Below, one piece after another: positions 10,325-22,100 of a stretch of DNA of 64,000 bases. The translations under genes were made by a program, and so were the position numbers. Below the pieces are notes generated by a model, which worked only from the letters and a program-made list of their open reading frames with translations, made no database searches and was not told the origin of the DNA. This DNA is from Trichomonas vaginalis G3 (Eukaryota > Parabasalia > Trichomonadida > Trichomonadidae). The stretch spans positions 23,913,411-23,977,410 of the forward strand of contig NC_067203.1 in NCBI RefSeq assembly GCF_026262505.1, read 5' to 3'. Within the stretch, counting starts at the first letter, position 1. The number at the start of each line of letters is the position of its first letter.

Positions 10325-11147
10325 CGTTTTATTCATACAACTTTAAATCTCGAACACATTTAGAGAGTGAGTATATCATTTTATTCTTGTTTTGAGTTTA
10401 TTCTGATTCAAAATTGCAGTGAAAACAGAAGTTCACACATCATATCTGAATGTGAGCTCATCTATACTTATACGATCTCAATACCTCCACTCTAAGCATA
10501 AGAGGTGAAGTTATATAAAAATTATCAGATGCGTTGAAGTCTCAAAAGTATTGCCTGAATGCTTGTTTCATATTTGTCCAAGTAGTTTCAATGAATAAAT
10601 GTATTGTTTTTTATAATTTCGATTTATTTTTAGAAAATATTCAATATAAACCTTTATTGTGTTATTTACATCTCATAAATTCTCTGTCTAAATCATATAA
10701 AAGCGCGTTTTACCCCTATGAATCAAGAAATTCATTCAATATTCATGGTATATTTATTAAATTTATACGATTTACTAATAATCAATATTATATCCTCATA
10801 AATAGCAATATATTTTGGTAATCTATGATAATCATATACAATATTTGAAATCAAATTTTCATTAGTTTAGGTTCCTTGTTAATAATAAACCATTATATTT
10901 ATTACTAATAATAAAATCTATGTGTCGTATTGAAATTCAATAAAATTACTTATTCGGTCCAAAAAAACAAATTAGATAAAATTTTCTTTTTTTATGTAAT
11001 TTTTGTTTTTCATTTTTCTCAAGATCCTAAGTTATGTTCTAACTTTTGACATCATATCCTATCATGCTAGGCTATATATTATAGCATATCCAAAAGGCAA
11101 TGAAATCTATCAGAGAAGCCTTTTTGACCTATCGTTGCCCTACCTCT

Positions 11148-11155
11148 AATCTTTC
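11148..11155. repeat. Target-site duplication, right copy (AATCTTTC)
   Basis: Identical to 7081-7088, abutting the right inverted repeat. Confidence 0.75.
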
Positions 11156-12041
11156 TGAAAAATAATTTCATTTTTTTGTTAGTGGAAAACGAATATTCTG
11201 ATTGTTTCATAATTGCACTTTCTTATAGTAGCTCAGTCCATATTATTCAACTGCATATTTTATAATTTAAACAATTCTAAACCCGTTTTTACATTCAAGG
11301 TTATGATAAGCACGTTTTTATTCTTTACAATAGTTACGTATCAATTTCCCTACTTTATTTAATGCAATTTATCATTCAATAATCTCTATAATATCATTAT
11401 ATGAGTCAAAATTGAATTTCAACTTTTTTTTTTCATATGAAGAGGGTACCACATTCATTTGCCAGAGTTCACCATAAGAAAATCAAATTCTTTTTTCTTT
11501 AATACTTTTATAACAGAAACATTGAATATAAAGTTGAAATTGGACTTATCTTATATTTTAAAGTCAAAGGACTATTAAAAGAAAGCTCCATTTACACGAA
11601 AACAATTTTAAAAGCAAATCAAGTACTCTCTTCAAATATATTTTAGATTTAGAAATTCTTTTGAGGAATTCTCTAGAGTGTGATTTTGTCAACAATACAT
11701 AATAAAGTATATACTGTATGTTTATGCTATGCCCTATTATTAGAAAAATTTATTATAATATTGAATCAAGCATAAACAGCTTCCTCATCATTATTATATT
11801 AATTCTTTTAGGTATACAGTGAGATTAGCATTTCGTAGGTTGTGATTTATAGCTGATAAAAATTGTTTGTATTTCAAAAAGATTAGATATAGATCTACGG
11901 ATATCATTGCGAAACAAAGTACTTAAGTGTGAAGAAATAATCCGAAAGGAATTGAAATAAGATCAGAATCGAATTTTTCTTTTTCAAAATCAAGGAGTAA
12001 ACTATTGATTAATAGTAGAGATGTTTATATAACGGATCGCA
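11156..12041. other. Gene-free stretch
   Basis: AT-rich DNA with no supported frame, RNA or repeat between two transposable elements. Confidence 0.5.
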
Positions 12042-13090
12042 TTAAGGGTGCACCCGCATGTACGTTTATTTGAGAGTAGGAGGATTACCATCTCAATTTT
12101 GAATGCTTCGTTAGCGCAATATCTCGATGAATATTGTATTAAAATTGAATTTGCCCATACCAATATATCTGATACAATATCCTTAAGTTTTACTAAAAAG
12201 AATTTTTTAAAATCCCTGCAGATTCGGGGATTTTTCAATTTTTTGATTTTTTTCGCAAATTTTTCGAAAAAAAAATATTTTCAGAAGAGCCTTAACGGCT
12301 AAGTTTTATGTTTAATGTTGAGTATCAAAAAGAATGGGCGTCTGATATAGCCATCATATATCCCAGAAGCAAATAAAAATTCTGACTTTTTAAGCATAAA
12401 AAAATAAAATTTTATTTTTTGCAAAAAACAGGCCACCCGGATGTACGTTTATTTGAGAGGAGGAGGATTAAATTTTTGAAAGCAGTAAAATTTGTAAATA
12501 TTCTAGTTATATAATAATATGTATTATTTTAAAAAATAAAAAATTAAAGCACGTTAAAATTTTTTTGATGAATTTTTACAAAAGCTACTTAGGATTATGC
12601 AAAATATAGTAATTAAACATAAATTTCAAATCAGATTTTACTTATGATAAATATTTTAAATTTCCGAAAATTAAGTTCAGATCGACTCGATACGTTGTAA
12701 TTACTAAATAAGGTGCCAAAAACCTATTAAACAGTATCAAAACTATCAAGATTGTAATGTTTTTGAAGAAAAATTTATAGAATTATGAACTTCAAACAGA
12801 TATTATGTAAATAAAAATAATATAATGGATTTGTTTATTCGTATAATAGCAGCAATAAGTCGATTATTCACTTCTACTTCTGAGATTTGAATTTAATTTC
12901 GACAGAAAAAGAGATTCAAGAGGAAAATACTAGGGAATACAAACTGCCACCATGACAGGATTATTATGGAGCCAAGTTGTACTTTTTGATATTTTTAGAG
13001 TTTTACTACCTATTTAGGTACCAAGTAATTGCTTAAAAATTAAGGTTCTAAATTCTGAAGTTTACATGATCCTCCCGGGCGCACCCTTAA
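12042..13090. mobile_element. 1.05-kb non-autonomous element bounded by TTAA
   Basis: Left end TTAAGGGTGCACCCG (12042-12056) and right end, reverse-complemented, TTAAGGGTGCGCCCG (to 13090) form inverted ends of about 15 bp with one mismatch. If TTAA is the duplicated target it resembles piggyBac; if only TA, Tc1/mariner. Sequence alone does not decide. After the left end comes ATGTACGTTTATTTGAGAG and AGGAGGATT, which recurs as a direct repeat at about 12432-12470, suggesting a nested or internally duplicated end. GAGGATC also recurs at the right end. No transposase is encoded; the small opposite-strand open frames here have no family resemblance. Confidence 0.55.
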
Positions 13091-13853
13091 CATCATCATG
13101 GAAACTAAGCGAAATCAGATATTGATTCATGAAGTTGGATATTAATGTTACAAAACTGCCATTTTTGAGTTTTGTTGTCTAGTATTGAAATATTTTTGTG
13201 AACATGAATTTTCTTCTTTCATAATATTGAAGTAGTTCATTTGTTACATATATTAAAAACAATACTTAAACGATAAGTCAACCGTATTTTTTCTTTATTG
13301 ATTTGCAAATATCTTAGATGAAACATTAAAATATTTCTTCGGAAAAATCTTCACAAATCTTTGAATTAAAATGATTGCTTTCCAAATGAATTTTCAGAGG
13401 ACGCAAAGATTTAAACGAATGAATACTTAAGAGTAATAAGGATGCAGCAAATATTTATTTTTGATAATACTGCCGAATCATTATTTTTGTATTTTGGATT
13501 TGTATTCCTATATAACAACAGATGCCAAAAATTAATTAGGCTTCAAATCACTCAATAATTATAATACAAACATGACAACAGAAGTTTTTCAATTTTTACA
13601 AATAAAACCGCTTTCTTAATTCAAAAAAATCACATTGATTTGAATTTTTAGATAAATGAAAAAATTTTGTAATCTACTTTAATTAGTAATATTGATAAAA
13701 AAGATTGTACGTTATCAGCATTTTCAGAACTATTCAAATTCTTTGTGGACGTAAAATCCAATTTCAAATCCAATTATAATTAATGAGCGATATTGACTAA
13801 ATTTCGAATTTCACAAATATTTCAATTCATACAATATTTTTTTTTACAATTGG
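13091..13853. other. Gene-free promoter side of the cyclase gene
   Basis: AT-rich spacer. TCATAC about 30 nt before the ATG at 13854, followed by a T-run, could serve as the initiator. Nothing else is seen. Confidence 0.4.
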
Positions 13854-16486
13854 ATGAATGATTTGGAATTTATAGATCCTGAACAGAAATTCGTATATAC
13901 CTATGTGAACTTTGCTGACTATCTAGATGTTCCATGGTATGAGCAATTAAAAGAGATCATGTACCAATATTTTAGCAAGATTCATACAGATGCAAAGACG
14001 CACATCCTGATTAGCTATGTTCTTTCCTTTTTTCTAGCTATACAAGCAATTTTCCCTACATTAGCGCAACAATCTTTTCAACAAAAATCGAATTTACTTG
14101 CTAAAACGGTAAAATTACTTTCCGCGATCTGGTGTGGCGGTGGATTGTTTGGAGAGAACCCAGCACTAGTAACATCATTTGTCATATCATTAATCTTCAC
14201 TGCTTTTATGATATTTACGTTTTTTCATGCATTTCGATACAACCATGTTTTACGTCTTTCGTTTACAGAGTAAAATACAGTTTTCATCGTATATAACTAT
14301 ATTATCCCTATTTTAGTTCCATTTATTACTACAGGAATAGGACAATCAATAGAATACATTATTAAAGGTGAAATAAGCGCATTTTCAATTATTACGCTAA
14401 TACTATCGATAATAGTATTTGTAGTGCACTTATTATTCCAATATATGTTTTATTCGCCGAGAATTATGTTTTTAGCTGACATAACATTAAATTGGAACTC
14501 GCTAAGTAGTATGTTGATTACATTATGCAATGGACTCCTTTCCATGCTTACATCAGCCTCAATTTCCATAACAGATTCAAAGATATCGATTTTATTTGCA
14601 ACATTAATTATAACGTACTTACAGTTGTTCCTATCGGTCTATTTATTTGTAAATGTATCGTTCATTAACAGAAAAATCGGTTCTATTTATTCCGGAATAT
14701 TATTTGGTTGTGGAGCAGCAAATATCGTTAATATCATTGCAGTTTATAAGACTATCAACTATACAATCATATTCTTCGCTACAATCTTATTAGTTATCGC
14801 TTCTGTTCCAATATTTTTGATGATATCAAATAAAATCGTTCAAAAAGCTCTAACGAGGATATCTTTTGTTGACAATGAGAATCAGAAACAAGTTTACAAC
14901 AAAGCCGATGAATTTATTTCAGATGTAAAATTAACAATCGAATTTTGTCCTCTGCAAGTGTTTTCTTGGACATTATACGAATTCTTCCTCGAACTAGAAC
15001 CTCGAAACAACGATTTGATACTACTTTATTGCAGATTGATCTCTGCATTTCCAAGATATCAGTATCATCTCGACGATGTAGCGAAATTCATGAACTATTC
15101 AACTCTCAAACTACGTAGAATATATTTCTTGCAATTATCGCACATCATCCGCCATAGACATACCACTACAACTACAGAAGTTATTTCATTTTTCAATGAT
15201 TACGATAATCAGAACAGAACTTTACAATTATTGACCCAGAAATTCTGGGAAAACGTTTTATCAGAGAACAGATCTGCTTTTTGGACGACAATGTTAGATT
15301 ATAACAAAGAAATCAAGAACATGGAAGTTTTAGTGAGACAAGCGATCAACGATTTCGAGAACAGCCCTGAAGTAATCTCACAAGCCATAAGAGTTTATCA
15401 AACAGTCACTTTTAACTTCCATCAAGCAAATAAACACTCTGATGAGCTGAAATTGTTAATGAGTGGTGTTCCTGCGCATCCTGATCGTGCTCTTCCTAAC
15501 ATTCTTTCGGTGTTTCCGATGATTGGAGGCATTTCCGCCGATGTCGTACAGGATATTGAAATTTCTGGCCACGCGATTGACATGCACGATATCGATTCCG
15601 ACTTAATGCAGCGTAAAGAAGTAGTCTATGACCTTCTCAGCCATCAAAAAGTCGGCCAAATTTGGTTACAGGTCATTTACTTCATTTTGGCGAGTGTTTT
15701 GTTGGTTGTTTTCGGATCTGTGTATATATCTAAGCTCAGTAGTACAGTTGTTAATGAGATAACCCAGACATCAGATTTTATGATCGAAGCAAGTACGTTG
15801 TTACACGTTTTCTCGCGTTATGCCTTATTCAAGAGCTTCAACAAAGGCTTGTACCACACGAAAGATACTCCTATGTCCAATTCTGATGAAACCATGAAAC
15901 AAATTTCTCCGAATTGGTATCCAGAGTACCTTTCTAAGTATGATCCGTCGGATACAAAGATGGCCAGCTTGGAATATTCTCTTAAAAAAGAACTAGGACT
16001 AACGGTAGAGAAATTAAGAGAATTAGATCAAACAAGAGAGAACGTTAAGGTGTTTAATGATCGGTTCTTGGTCGAACAGTTCGAACCATACAATTATACA
16101 CTCAATGAACTCATGGTTAACATATTTTCTTACGAAAAATTGGATTTAACTTTCCTCCAAATGACGAAAACAGCATTTACATACTTGAAAGACATCATAG
16201 CAGAGTTTGCTGATGCTACGGACTTCACGAATACTCCTTTATCCATTAATATTCTTATGATATTAACTTTGTTAATAGATTTATTGGTTTATTGTCTTCC
16301 TATGGTTCTCTATTACTTCCTTATCCATGTTCAGATGGAAGATATCTGTTCTATGTACTTTTCCCTTCCAATGAGCGAAGTCAAGAAAATAATCGGAGAC
16401 CAAACAAAAGCTAAGAAGGAAAACAGCCTCGCAATGACCTTAATATCCTCTTCCGATAACAAATTCTTGAACTTTCCCATGGCAAT
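13854..16486 (+). pseudogene. Membrane nucleotide-cyclase gene, 5' half, split by a Polinton
   Basis: The N-terminal half of a trichomonad multi-pass membrane protein with C-terminal PAS and adenylate/guanylate cyclase domains. From ATG 13854 the frame is open except for an in-frame TAA at 14271-14273. The same frame continues directly after it with good hydrophobic segments (IIPILVPFITTG, LILSIIVFVV) before the long stretch that reaches the insertion. Several membrane helices, a large soluble loop and a further helix near the insertion are visible. The coding frame runs into the target site GGCAAT at 16481-16486 and resumes after the element at 39785 (ITLILTILPTFVVIYTAFF). The TAA and the later lesions suggest the gene was already dying or has decayed since insertion. 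It would have made cAMP or cGMP from the membrane. Confidence 0.8.
16481..16486. repeat. Polinton 1 target-site duplication, left (GGCAAT)
   Basis: GGCAAT precedes the left terminus and recurs at 39779-39784 just after the right terminus. A 6-bp duplication is the Polinton norm. Confidence 0.92.
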
Positions 16487-16649
16487 AGTACAGTATACAT
16501 TGTGCGTCGCCTGTAGCCTACAGCTACAGGCACCGACACAATGAAAAAAGTGACAGAAAACTGACACCATACGGGCGCGCATATGTACGCATATATGTGT
16601 AAAAATAAACGTTCATATGTAAACTAACCTTTATTCACTAGCAGGAGCT
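16487..16649. repeat. Polinton 1 left terminal inverted repeat
   Basis: About 162 bp, complementary to 39617-39778. It contains a hairpin (arms GCCTGTAGC 16509-16517 and GCTACAGGC 16523-16531) followed by a pair of GTGACAG/CTGACAC boxes (about 16549-16567), then a GCGCGCATATGTACGC stretch. Confidence 0.93.
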
Positions 16650-16709
16650 TTGTTGTTCGCTTCCATTAAAATGTAAACTTTACGTGTCAAAAAAATTCTG
16701 TCACGTAAA

Positions 16710-17780
16710 CTATTTATGTTGAGATTGAGTACCAGACTCTAATATAAGTTCAACCATTATATTAGAGTCTTTAGGAATTTCATATGGTTCTTTTACATAA
16801 TATTCCTTTTTTTGACCATCAGTTGATTCTTCAACTCTTTTGAATGAAAAGCGCTTATAAAACTCAAACACGAGTGCATCTTTATAACCAGTGATATCGT
16901 AAAATTTTGGTGGCACAAGCTGTTCATTCACATTACATATAAATTGTTTGTTATCATGAGCAATATTACTCAACGTTACTAAAGGCTCAAGGAGAGGATT
17001 TATTCTTATCTGATAACCGACAAATTTATATGTTGGTTTGCCCTTTCGCTCAAGGATAAACCTGATATTCGCTATAGTTATGAAAAGCTCATCAAAGTAC
17101 TTATATGTTTTTTTATCTTTATCATTTTCGTCAGTGAAATCTGCTATGGTAAAACTATAATATACATGCATTCGCGAGATATATTTTTTTTCCCATAAGT
17201 CTAAAAATTTTGCTTTCGATGGAATTACTTTTTGCGTGAATGTTCTACCATGGTCATCTTCCCAAACAAGCTCTGGTTTTCTTGATGTTGTGTCTGTTTC
17301 AGTGGTTTCTAATAACGCAGTGATGAAATCCAACACATCTCCTAGGGACATGTCATATTTATAATTCAAGGCATTTTTTTCTATACTACTGTATGAAGGT
17401 AATGTTATGATTGGTGATGTACCTTTTCTTAATACATTCAATTTATTTTCATTTGAATCATAGTAACAATCAACAAATTCTCTACTTGCCTCAGTCATTT
17501 TTTCCATAAGACCTTCATTCAACTCCTGTGTAGTCATGTTGGGTTTTATGTAATATCTCATGTCAAACCTTTTTTTCACTGATTTTGATGAATCTGTCAT
17601 TTCTAATGGAATAGCAAGAAACTCAAAGTCTGGATGCTCAAGACTTATCTTTCTTATCTCAAGAGCTTTTGACGCAGGATATTCAATGAAGTCTCTCGGT
17701 AATTTATATGAGACTGTATTACCACTTATCGTGCCATCATTCATAACATGTTCATAGTATAATCCATCATATTTAGACAT
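16710..17780 (-). CDS. Polinton 1 structural protein candidate
   Basis: A 356-aa protein, the first gene inside the left end, divergent from the ATPase. I chose the start MSKYDGLYYEH at 17780 because a longer frame would overlap the ATPase start; an 18-bp gap then separates the two genes. There are no membrane segments. The strand-rich layout with a central helix (TTQELNEGLMEKMTEASREF) and the tail motif IMVELILES resemble the probable penton proteins at 32655 and 57262, which also end in a VxLxF strand. The likely role is a minor capsid protein, inferred from position and faint resemblance only. Confidence 0.6.
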   Translation of the reverse strand: MSKYDGLYYEHVMNDGTISGNTVSYKLPRDFIEYPASKALEIRKISLEHPDFEFLAIPLEMTDSSKSVKKRFDMRYYIKPNMTTQELNEGLMEKMTEASREFVDCYYDSNENKLNVLRKGTSPIITLPSYSSIEKNALNYKYDMSLGDVLDFITALLETTETDTTSRKPELVWEDDHGRTFTQKVIPSKAKFLDLWEKKYISRMHVYYSFTIADFTDENDKDKKTYKYFDELFITIANIRFILERKGKPTYKFVGYQIRINPLLEPLVTLSNIAHDNKQFICNVNEQLVPPKFYDITGYKDALVFEFYKRFSFKRVEESTDGQKKEYYVKEPYEIPKDSNIMVELILESGTQSQHK

Positions 17781-17798
17781 TTTATATGTAACTAAAAG
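17781..17798. promoter_or_regulatory. Bidirectional promoter, structural gene / ATPase
   Basis: Only 18 bp separate the two divergent start codons. The ATPase side reads ATTTTATATG with the A of TTTTA 15 nt before its ATG (the motif overlaps the neighbour's first codons), consistent with the element-wide T-run-A signal. Confidence 0.45.
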
Positions 17799-18698
17799 AT
17801 GGAGAAAGTTATTAATCAAGTAGATAAGATTCTTCATGATGGAGCACGTAAGAATAGTAAAGAACTAAACAATGCACTCATTATGCCATTTTCTGATGAT
17901 TATCCATTTTGTACTAATGGTGTTTATTTCTACTGCGGTAAGATGGGTTCAGGTAAGACATATGGTGTTATTCGTCATATAATGATAACAGACCGCTTCA
18001 CTAATACTCCATATTATGACTCAATAGTTATCTCAGCAACATCAGGAACAATGGATAAAACAGCGAAGACATTTATGAGTCAAGTTAAAGCACCAGTACT
18101 GAAAAAGGATGATAAAGAACTTATGCCTTATTTAATGAAGAACGTTAAGATGAAAGCAAAGTATTACGCTATTGTTGAGTTCGTTCAAAGTAAGTTCGAA
18201 AAAATTTCAGAGGAGATGGAACACATCTTAACAAAGCATCAACTAAGGAAACCTGATGGAAAGTTTGAGTATAAGAAGATTGCAATATATGTTGTAAAGA
18301 AGTTGAACAAATATCCTTTCACAAAGTATCCCAGTAATTCTCTATTAGTGTTAGACGATTATGGTGGTCATGACTTATTGAATGACCCACGTTCACCATT
18401 AGCGAACTTCATCACTAAGGTCAGACATTATAACTATACTGTTGTCATCATGTGTCAAACATGGAGACATATATGTTTAAACATTAAGAGACTATGCACT
18501 GACTTCGTTATCTTTCAAGGTTATTCTATGAGAGACTTTCAGTCAATGATTGAACAGTCAGGAGCAACAGAAGATTGGGAAGAGTTATGGAACAAATACA
18601 AAGAGCTACCAACACCTCGTTCATATATGGAAGTTCATATAGTTGCAGGAAAGACGGACTTTAAAGAAGTTAAGCAACAAAAGATGACATTATTTTAA
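17799..18698 (+). CDS. Polinton A32-type genome-packaging ATPase
   Basis: A 299-aa FtsK/HerA-superfamily ATPase of the poxvirus A32 type. Walker A GKMGSGKT lies at about residues 47-54 and Walker B SLLVLDDYG at about 181-189. The downstream IMCQTWRHICLNIKRLCTDF carries the sensor Gln/Arg region typical of Polinton ATPases. It would pump element DNA into preformed capsids. It is the second gene from the left end, divergent from a structural gene and 10 bp upstream of a small glycine-rich protein. The frame looks whole. Confidence 0.93.
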   Translation: MEKVINQVDKILHDGARKNSKELNNALIMPFSDDYPFCTNGVYFYCGKMGSGKTYGVIRHIMITDRFTNTPYYDSIVISATSGTMDKTAKTFMSQVKAPVLKKDDKELMPYLMKNVKMKAKYYAIVEFVQSKFEKISEEMEHILTKHQLRKPDGKFEYKKIAIYVVKKLNKYPFTKYPSNSLLVLDDYGGHDLLNDPRSPLANFITKVRHYNYTVVIMCQTWRHICLNIKRLCTDFVIFQGYSMRDFQSMIEQSGATEDWEELWNKYKELPTPRSYMEVHIVAGKTDFKEVKQQKMTLF

Positions 18699-18708
18699 GA
18701 AGAAATAA

Positions 18709-19116
18709 ATGGGTTTTGGCGATTATGTTAAAGCTGGATGGGGTATGGTGAAAAAAAATCCTGGTCTTGTAATAGGTGCTGGATTTAACATTGCTAACAA
18801 ACTTTTCCCTCAAGTTGGTCAAGTCGGTGGTGTTATCGGTAGTCTTGGTGAAAGAATTGCAAAAACTACATTAGGTGAAGATAATGCATTAACGAAGAAT
18901 CTTAAAGCATTCAATAAAGCTCTTGGTGGTGACTTCAGTAGAGACAAGCCTGTTGAAACACCTATAGTTCAACCTCAACAAACTATTGACAACAATAAGT
19001 ATAACGCATACATTGGAGGAGCTATTTGGAACAATCATAAGCCATTAGTTCAGTCAGTACGTGTACTATCAGACATGCCATGGATTAATGCTATTAGTGG
19101 CACTATACGCAGATAA
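18709..19116 (+). CDS. Small glycine-rich Polinton protein
   Basis: A 135-aa protein with an amphipathic, glycine-rich N-terminus (MGFGDYVKAGWGMVKKNPGL, FNIANKLFPQVGQVGG) and a polar tail. It begins in the same way as the small proteins at 57017 and 61189 of Polinton 2 (MGFF, MGLFGALAG), so all three may be versions of one virion component. The amphipathic glycine-rich start resembles membrane-active capsid peptides such as adenovirus pVI in character only. Its T-run-A signal TATTTTAAG overlaps the end of the ATPase gene, with the A 12 nt before the ATG. Confidence 0.65.
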   Translation: MGFGDYVKAGWGMVKKNPGLVIGAGFNIANKLFPQVGQVGGVIGSLGERIAKTTLGEDNALTKNLKAFNKALGGDFSRDKPVETPIVQPQQTIDNNKYNAYIGGAIWNNHKPLVQSVRVLSDMPWINAISGTIRR

Positions 19117-19136
19117 TATATTTTTATGAGGTTTAA

Positions 19137-22100
19137 ATGAGTGAACAAGAGAGGAAACTCATTGATGAACGAGTTAAGAAATGGGAGAATGAACGTCCGA
19201 TAATTCGTACCATAATTAGCGATCAAAAGTTCAAGCAGCATACATTTGATTTTTTGCGCGATATATATAATGATCTTGCTTTTGATTACAATGCTAGGCA
19301 ATACTTTGAGAAAGAATATGTTCAAAAAGGTCGTATTAATTTCCCAATGAGAAGAGAAGGCTTTTTGATTACATCAACATATACAGCACGTGGTAGAGAC
19401 CCTTTTACAGACGCGGTTCGTAACTTTAAAGCACGTTCTTCTATTAATGATGATCCAGATTTCTACATACCTTATTTTCGTCCACCTTCGCATCCTTTAC
19501 GAACCAGTGATCCTGGATATGACGCTAAACGAAGATATATAGAGACGAAATTAGCTAAATACAAGGAACCTAAGGATCCAAGGACTGGAGAAGTAAAGGA
19601 ATCACATGTCAAGATAAATAAGCTTTACAAAGTAGTTGAAGAATTGGAGAAACGATCTAATGAGATTAACGCTGAGAAGAAAAAGGAAGTACCAAATATG
19701 AACAAACTAGATAAGATGATTAAGGAATATAGAGGATTGGCGAATACATCGAGCGTTCTAATAAAGGAAGTAGAAAACACGACAAAGCTGCAGAAAATGA
19801 TTCATGATGAATTACTGTTAGGTGAATTTTCTATAAAACAAAGACAGAGTAACTTAATGGGTGAGGCTTATTATTTGGAGAATTGGTATAATGAGAGGTT
19901 AAAACAAATGTCGACTCCAACACCAACTCCTACACCTACTCCTACAGTAGCTCCAACACCAACTCCCACTCCTGAACCAACAGTAGCTCCAACGCCAACT
20001 CCTACAGTAGCTCCAACGCCAACTCTGACACCAACTGCTCACGCAGGTCCTCCACCAATGTCGAGTAGTCATGGTATAACATTAAATAAACCAACACCTA
20101 CACCAAAAATAACTCCTGTATCACATCCTAGTACAACTAACCCAGTATCTGATTCAAATCAAGCGGAAAGATCACAGGTTCTTAAAAGAGCTAATACACC
20201 AACTGCTTCCCCTATTAGAACACCAGAGCCAACTCCAAGAATCACAAAGGCGCCAACACCTTCACCGACTGTTGAACCAACTCCAGAACCAACAGTACCT
20301 CCAACTCCATCTCCAACTCCATCACCGACACCTACAAAAGCACCTACTCCATCTCCAACTCCGACTAAAGCTCCGACACCGTCTCCAACACCAACTAAAG
20401 CTCAACACCGTCTCCAACTCCAGCTGAACCAACTGATGCAGAATCTATTCAAAATTGGTTAGACGAAGAAAAGCGAAAAGAAAAGGCTGCAATTGATGCT
20501 GCACTAGATAAAAACACACCACCACAGACACTTGGTGGTTACATGTTAAAGAAAGACAACATTCAAAGACAAGAACGTGCATTGAGTGTTGCCAGAGAAC
20601 AAGCACAAGAAGAGAAGAAAATAGTTGAAGGAGAAGCTTCAAATAGAGGTGGTCCAGGAACTTACAAAGGATCAAACTATCCAGCAGAGAAAGCCTCGAG
20701 TGATAATGTTGTCTCAAGAGCTACTGATTTAGTTACCCATGGTATTCTAACTGGTGCAACAGCTGTTGGTAGTGCTATTGGAACCAGTGTTGACACTGTT
20801 GTTGATACTGTAAGAACTGTTACAAATCCTACACCTGAAGATAGGAAGGAAGAATTTCTTACTCTTAATACAAAGGCAAAACCAGGGATATGGATTGGTC
20901 GTGGAATTTTAAATGCTGGTAGTGCTATTGGCAATGGTGCTTCAGCGGTAGGGGATGGCTCGGAAGAACAGCAACATCAACCGCAAATGGAATACTAACA
21001 GGTGCCAAATCACTTGGTAATTGGGCTGATGATAAGTATACAAAATATTATGAAGAAAAAGCTCGTAAGGCTAAGGAAGAAGCTGAACGAAAGGCGAAAG
21101 AAGAAGCTGAACGTAAAGAACTAGAGGAGCTTAAGAAGAAAGAAAAAGCTCGTAAGGCTAAGGAAGAAGCTGAACGAAAGGCGAAAGAAGAAGCTGAACG
21201 TAAAGAACTAGAGGAGCTTAAGAAGAAAGAAAAAGCTCGTAAGGCGAAAGAAGAAGCTGAACGTAAAGAACTAGAGGAGCTTAAGAAGAAAGAAAAAGCT
21301 CGTAAGGCTAAGGAAGAAGCTGAACGAAAGGCGAAAGAAGAAGCTGATAGAAAGGCGAAAGCAGCAACACCATCGCCAACTCCATCTCCTTCACCATCTC
21401 CATCTCCTTCACCATCACCAACTCCATCGCCATCTCCATCTCCTTCACCATCAATAGCGGCTCCTGTGAGACAATTTGGTGCATGGGGTGCTGATTTAGT
21501 CAAAGATGCTGCACAAGGAATTGGAAAGGAACTGAAGAACACAACATTAGGTACAATAGAGCGTTTTGGTAATCTTACGGATTACACAATTAGATCAGCT
21601 GCTAATCTTTTATATAACCAGACTACTGATAACGGTACTGATGAATTGGCTGTAAACGGACTAGCATCAATTAAGAAATCAGCAGAAGATAAATACGATG
21701 AATGGAAAAAGAATATTAAGGGTGAATATAATAAGTATGCATATCCTGAAGAACATATGAAGTTAGAGCTTACCAGACTAAGATCAAAATATGGTAATGA
21801 AACAACAAATACTACAACGCAAACGACGAAAGCTGACAGAAAGATTGATGACACTCCTACTCCAACTCCTGCAATGGCGAACATCACAACAATTGCTCCA
21901 AGAGTTCCAACAGGAGAAGGTATATCAGGAAATGTTTCAACTACTCATAACATTACTGAAGCAGCTAATGTTTCAGCAGTTGAGCAACCTGTTGTTAATG
22001 TAACTCAGGAAAACGCTACTGAAACATCAACACCAAGACAGGATGTAAATAATGAACGTCCAGAAGTTAAGGAGGTTGCAAAAGCATACCTGGAGAAAAA

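Larger units (their letters stand above)
7089..11147. mobile_element. 4.06-kb DNA transposon with 19-bp TIRs and 8-bp TSD
   Basis: The 19-bp terminal inverted repeats AGAGGTAGGGCAACGATAG (7089-7107) and its complement (11129-11147) are identical. They are flanked by the direct repeat AATCTTTC (7081-7088 and 11148-11155). An 8-bp duplication with short inverted ends suggests a hAT-type plain DNA transposon, or a Mutator-like one if one mismatched base is counted. The interior is AT-rich, has no recognisable transposase frame and looks non-autonomous or heavily decayed. It carries a nested MITE (7933-8583) and small hairpins (9821-9838, GCTCGGC arms; 10276-10324). Small open frames at 9126, 9916 and 10534 have no recognisable family. 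Confidence 0.75.

Noticed and set aside
12002-12302. Overlapping open frames on both strands at the TTAA element
   Set aside because: They cross the element end, have no family resemblance and sit in AT-rich low-information sequence.
14271-14273. Reassigned TAA codon in the cyclase gene
   Set aside because: Other genes here end at TAA in the expected place, and this gene has other lesions, so a plain nonsense change is simpler.
21048-21542. Minus-strand serine/alanine-rich open frame
   Set aside because: Antisense shadow of the plus-strand coiled-coil and proline repeats.
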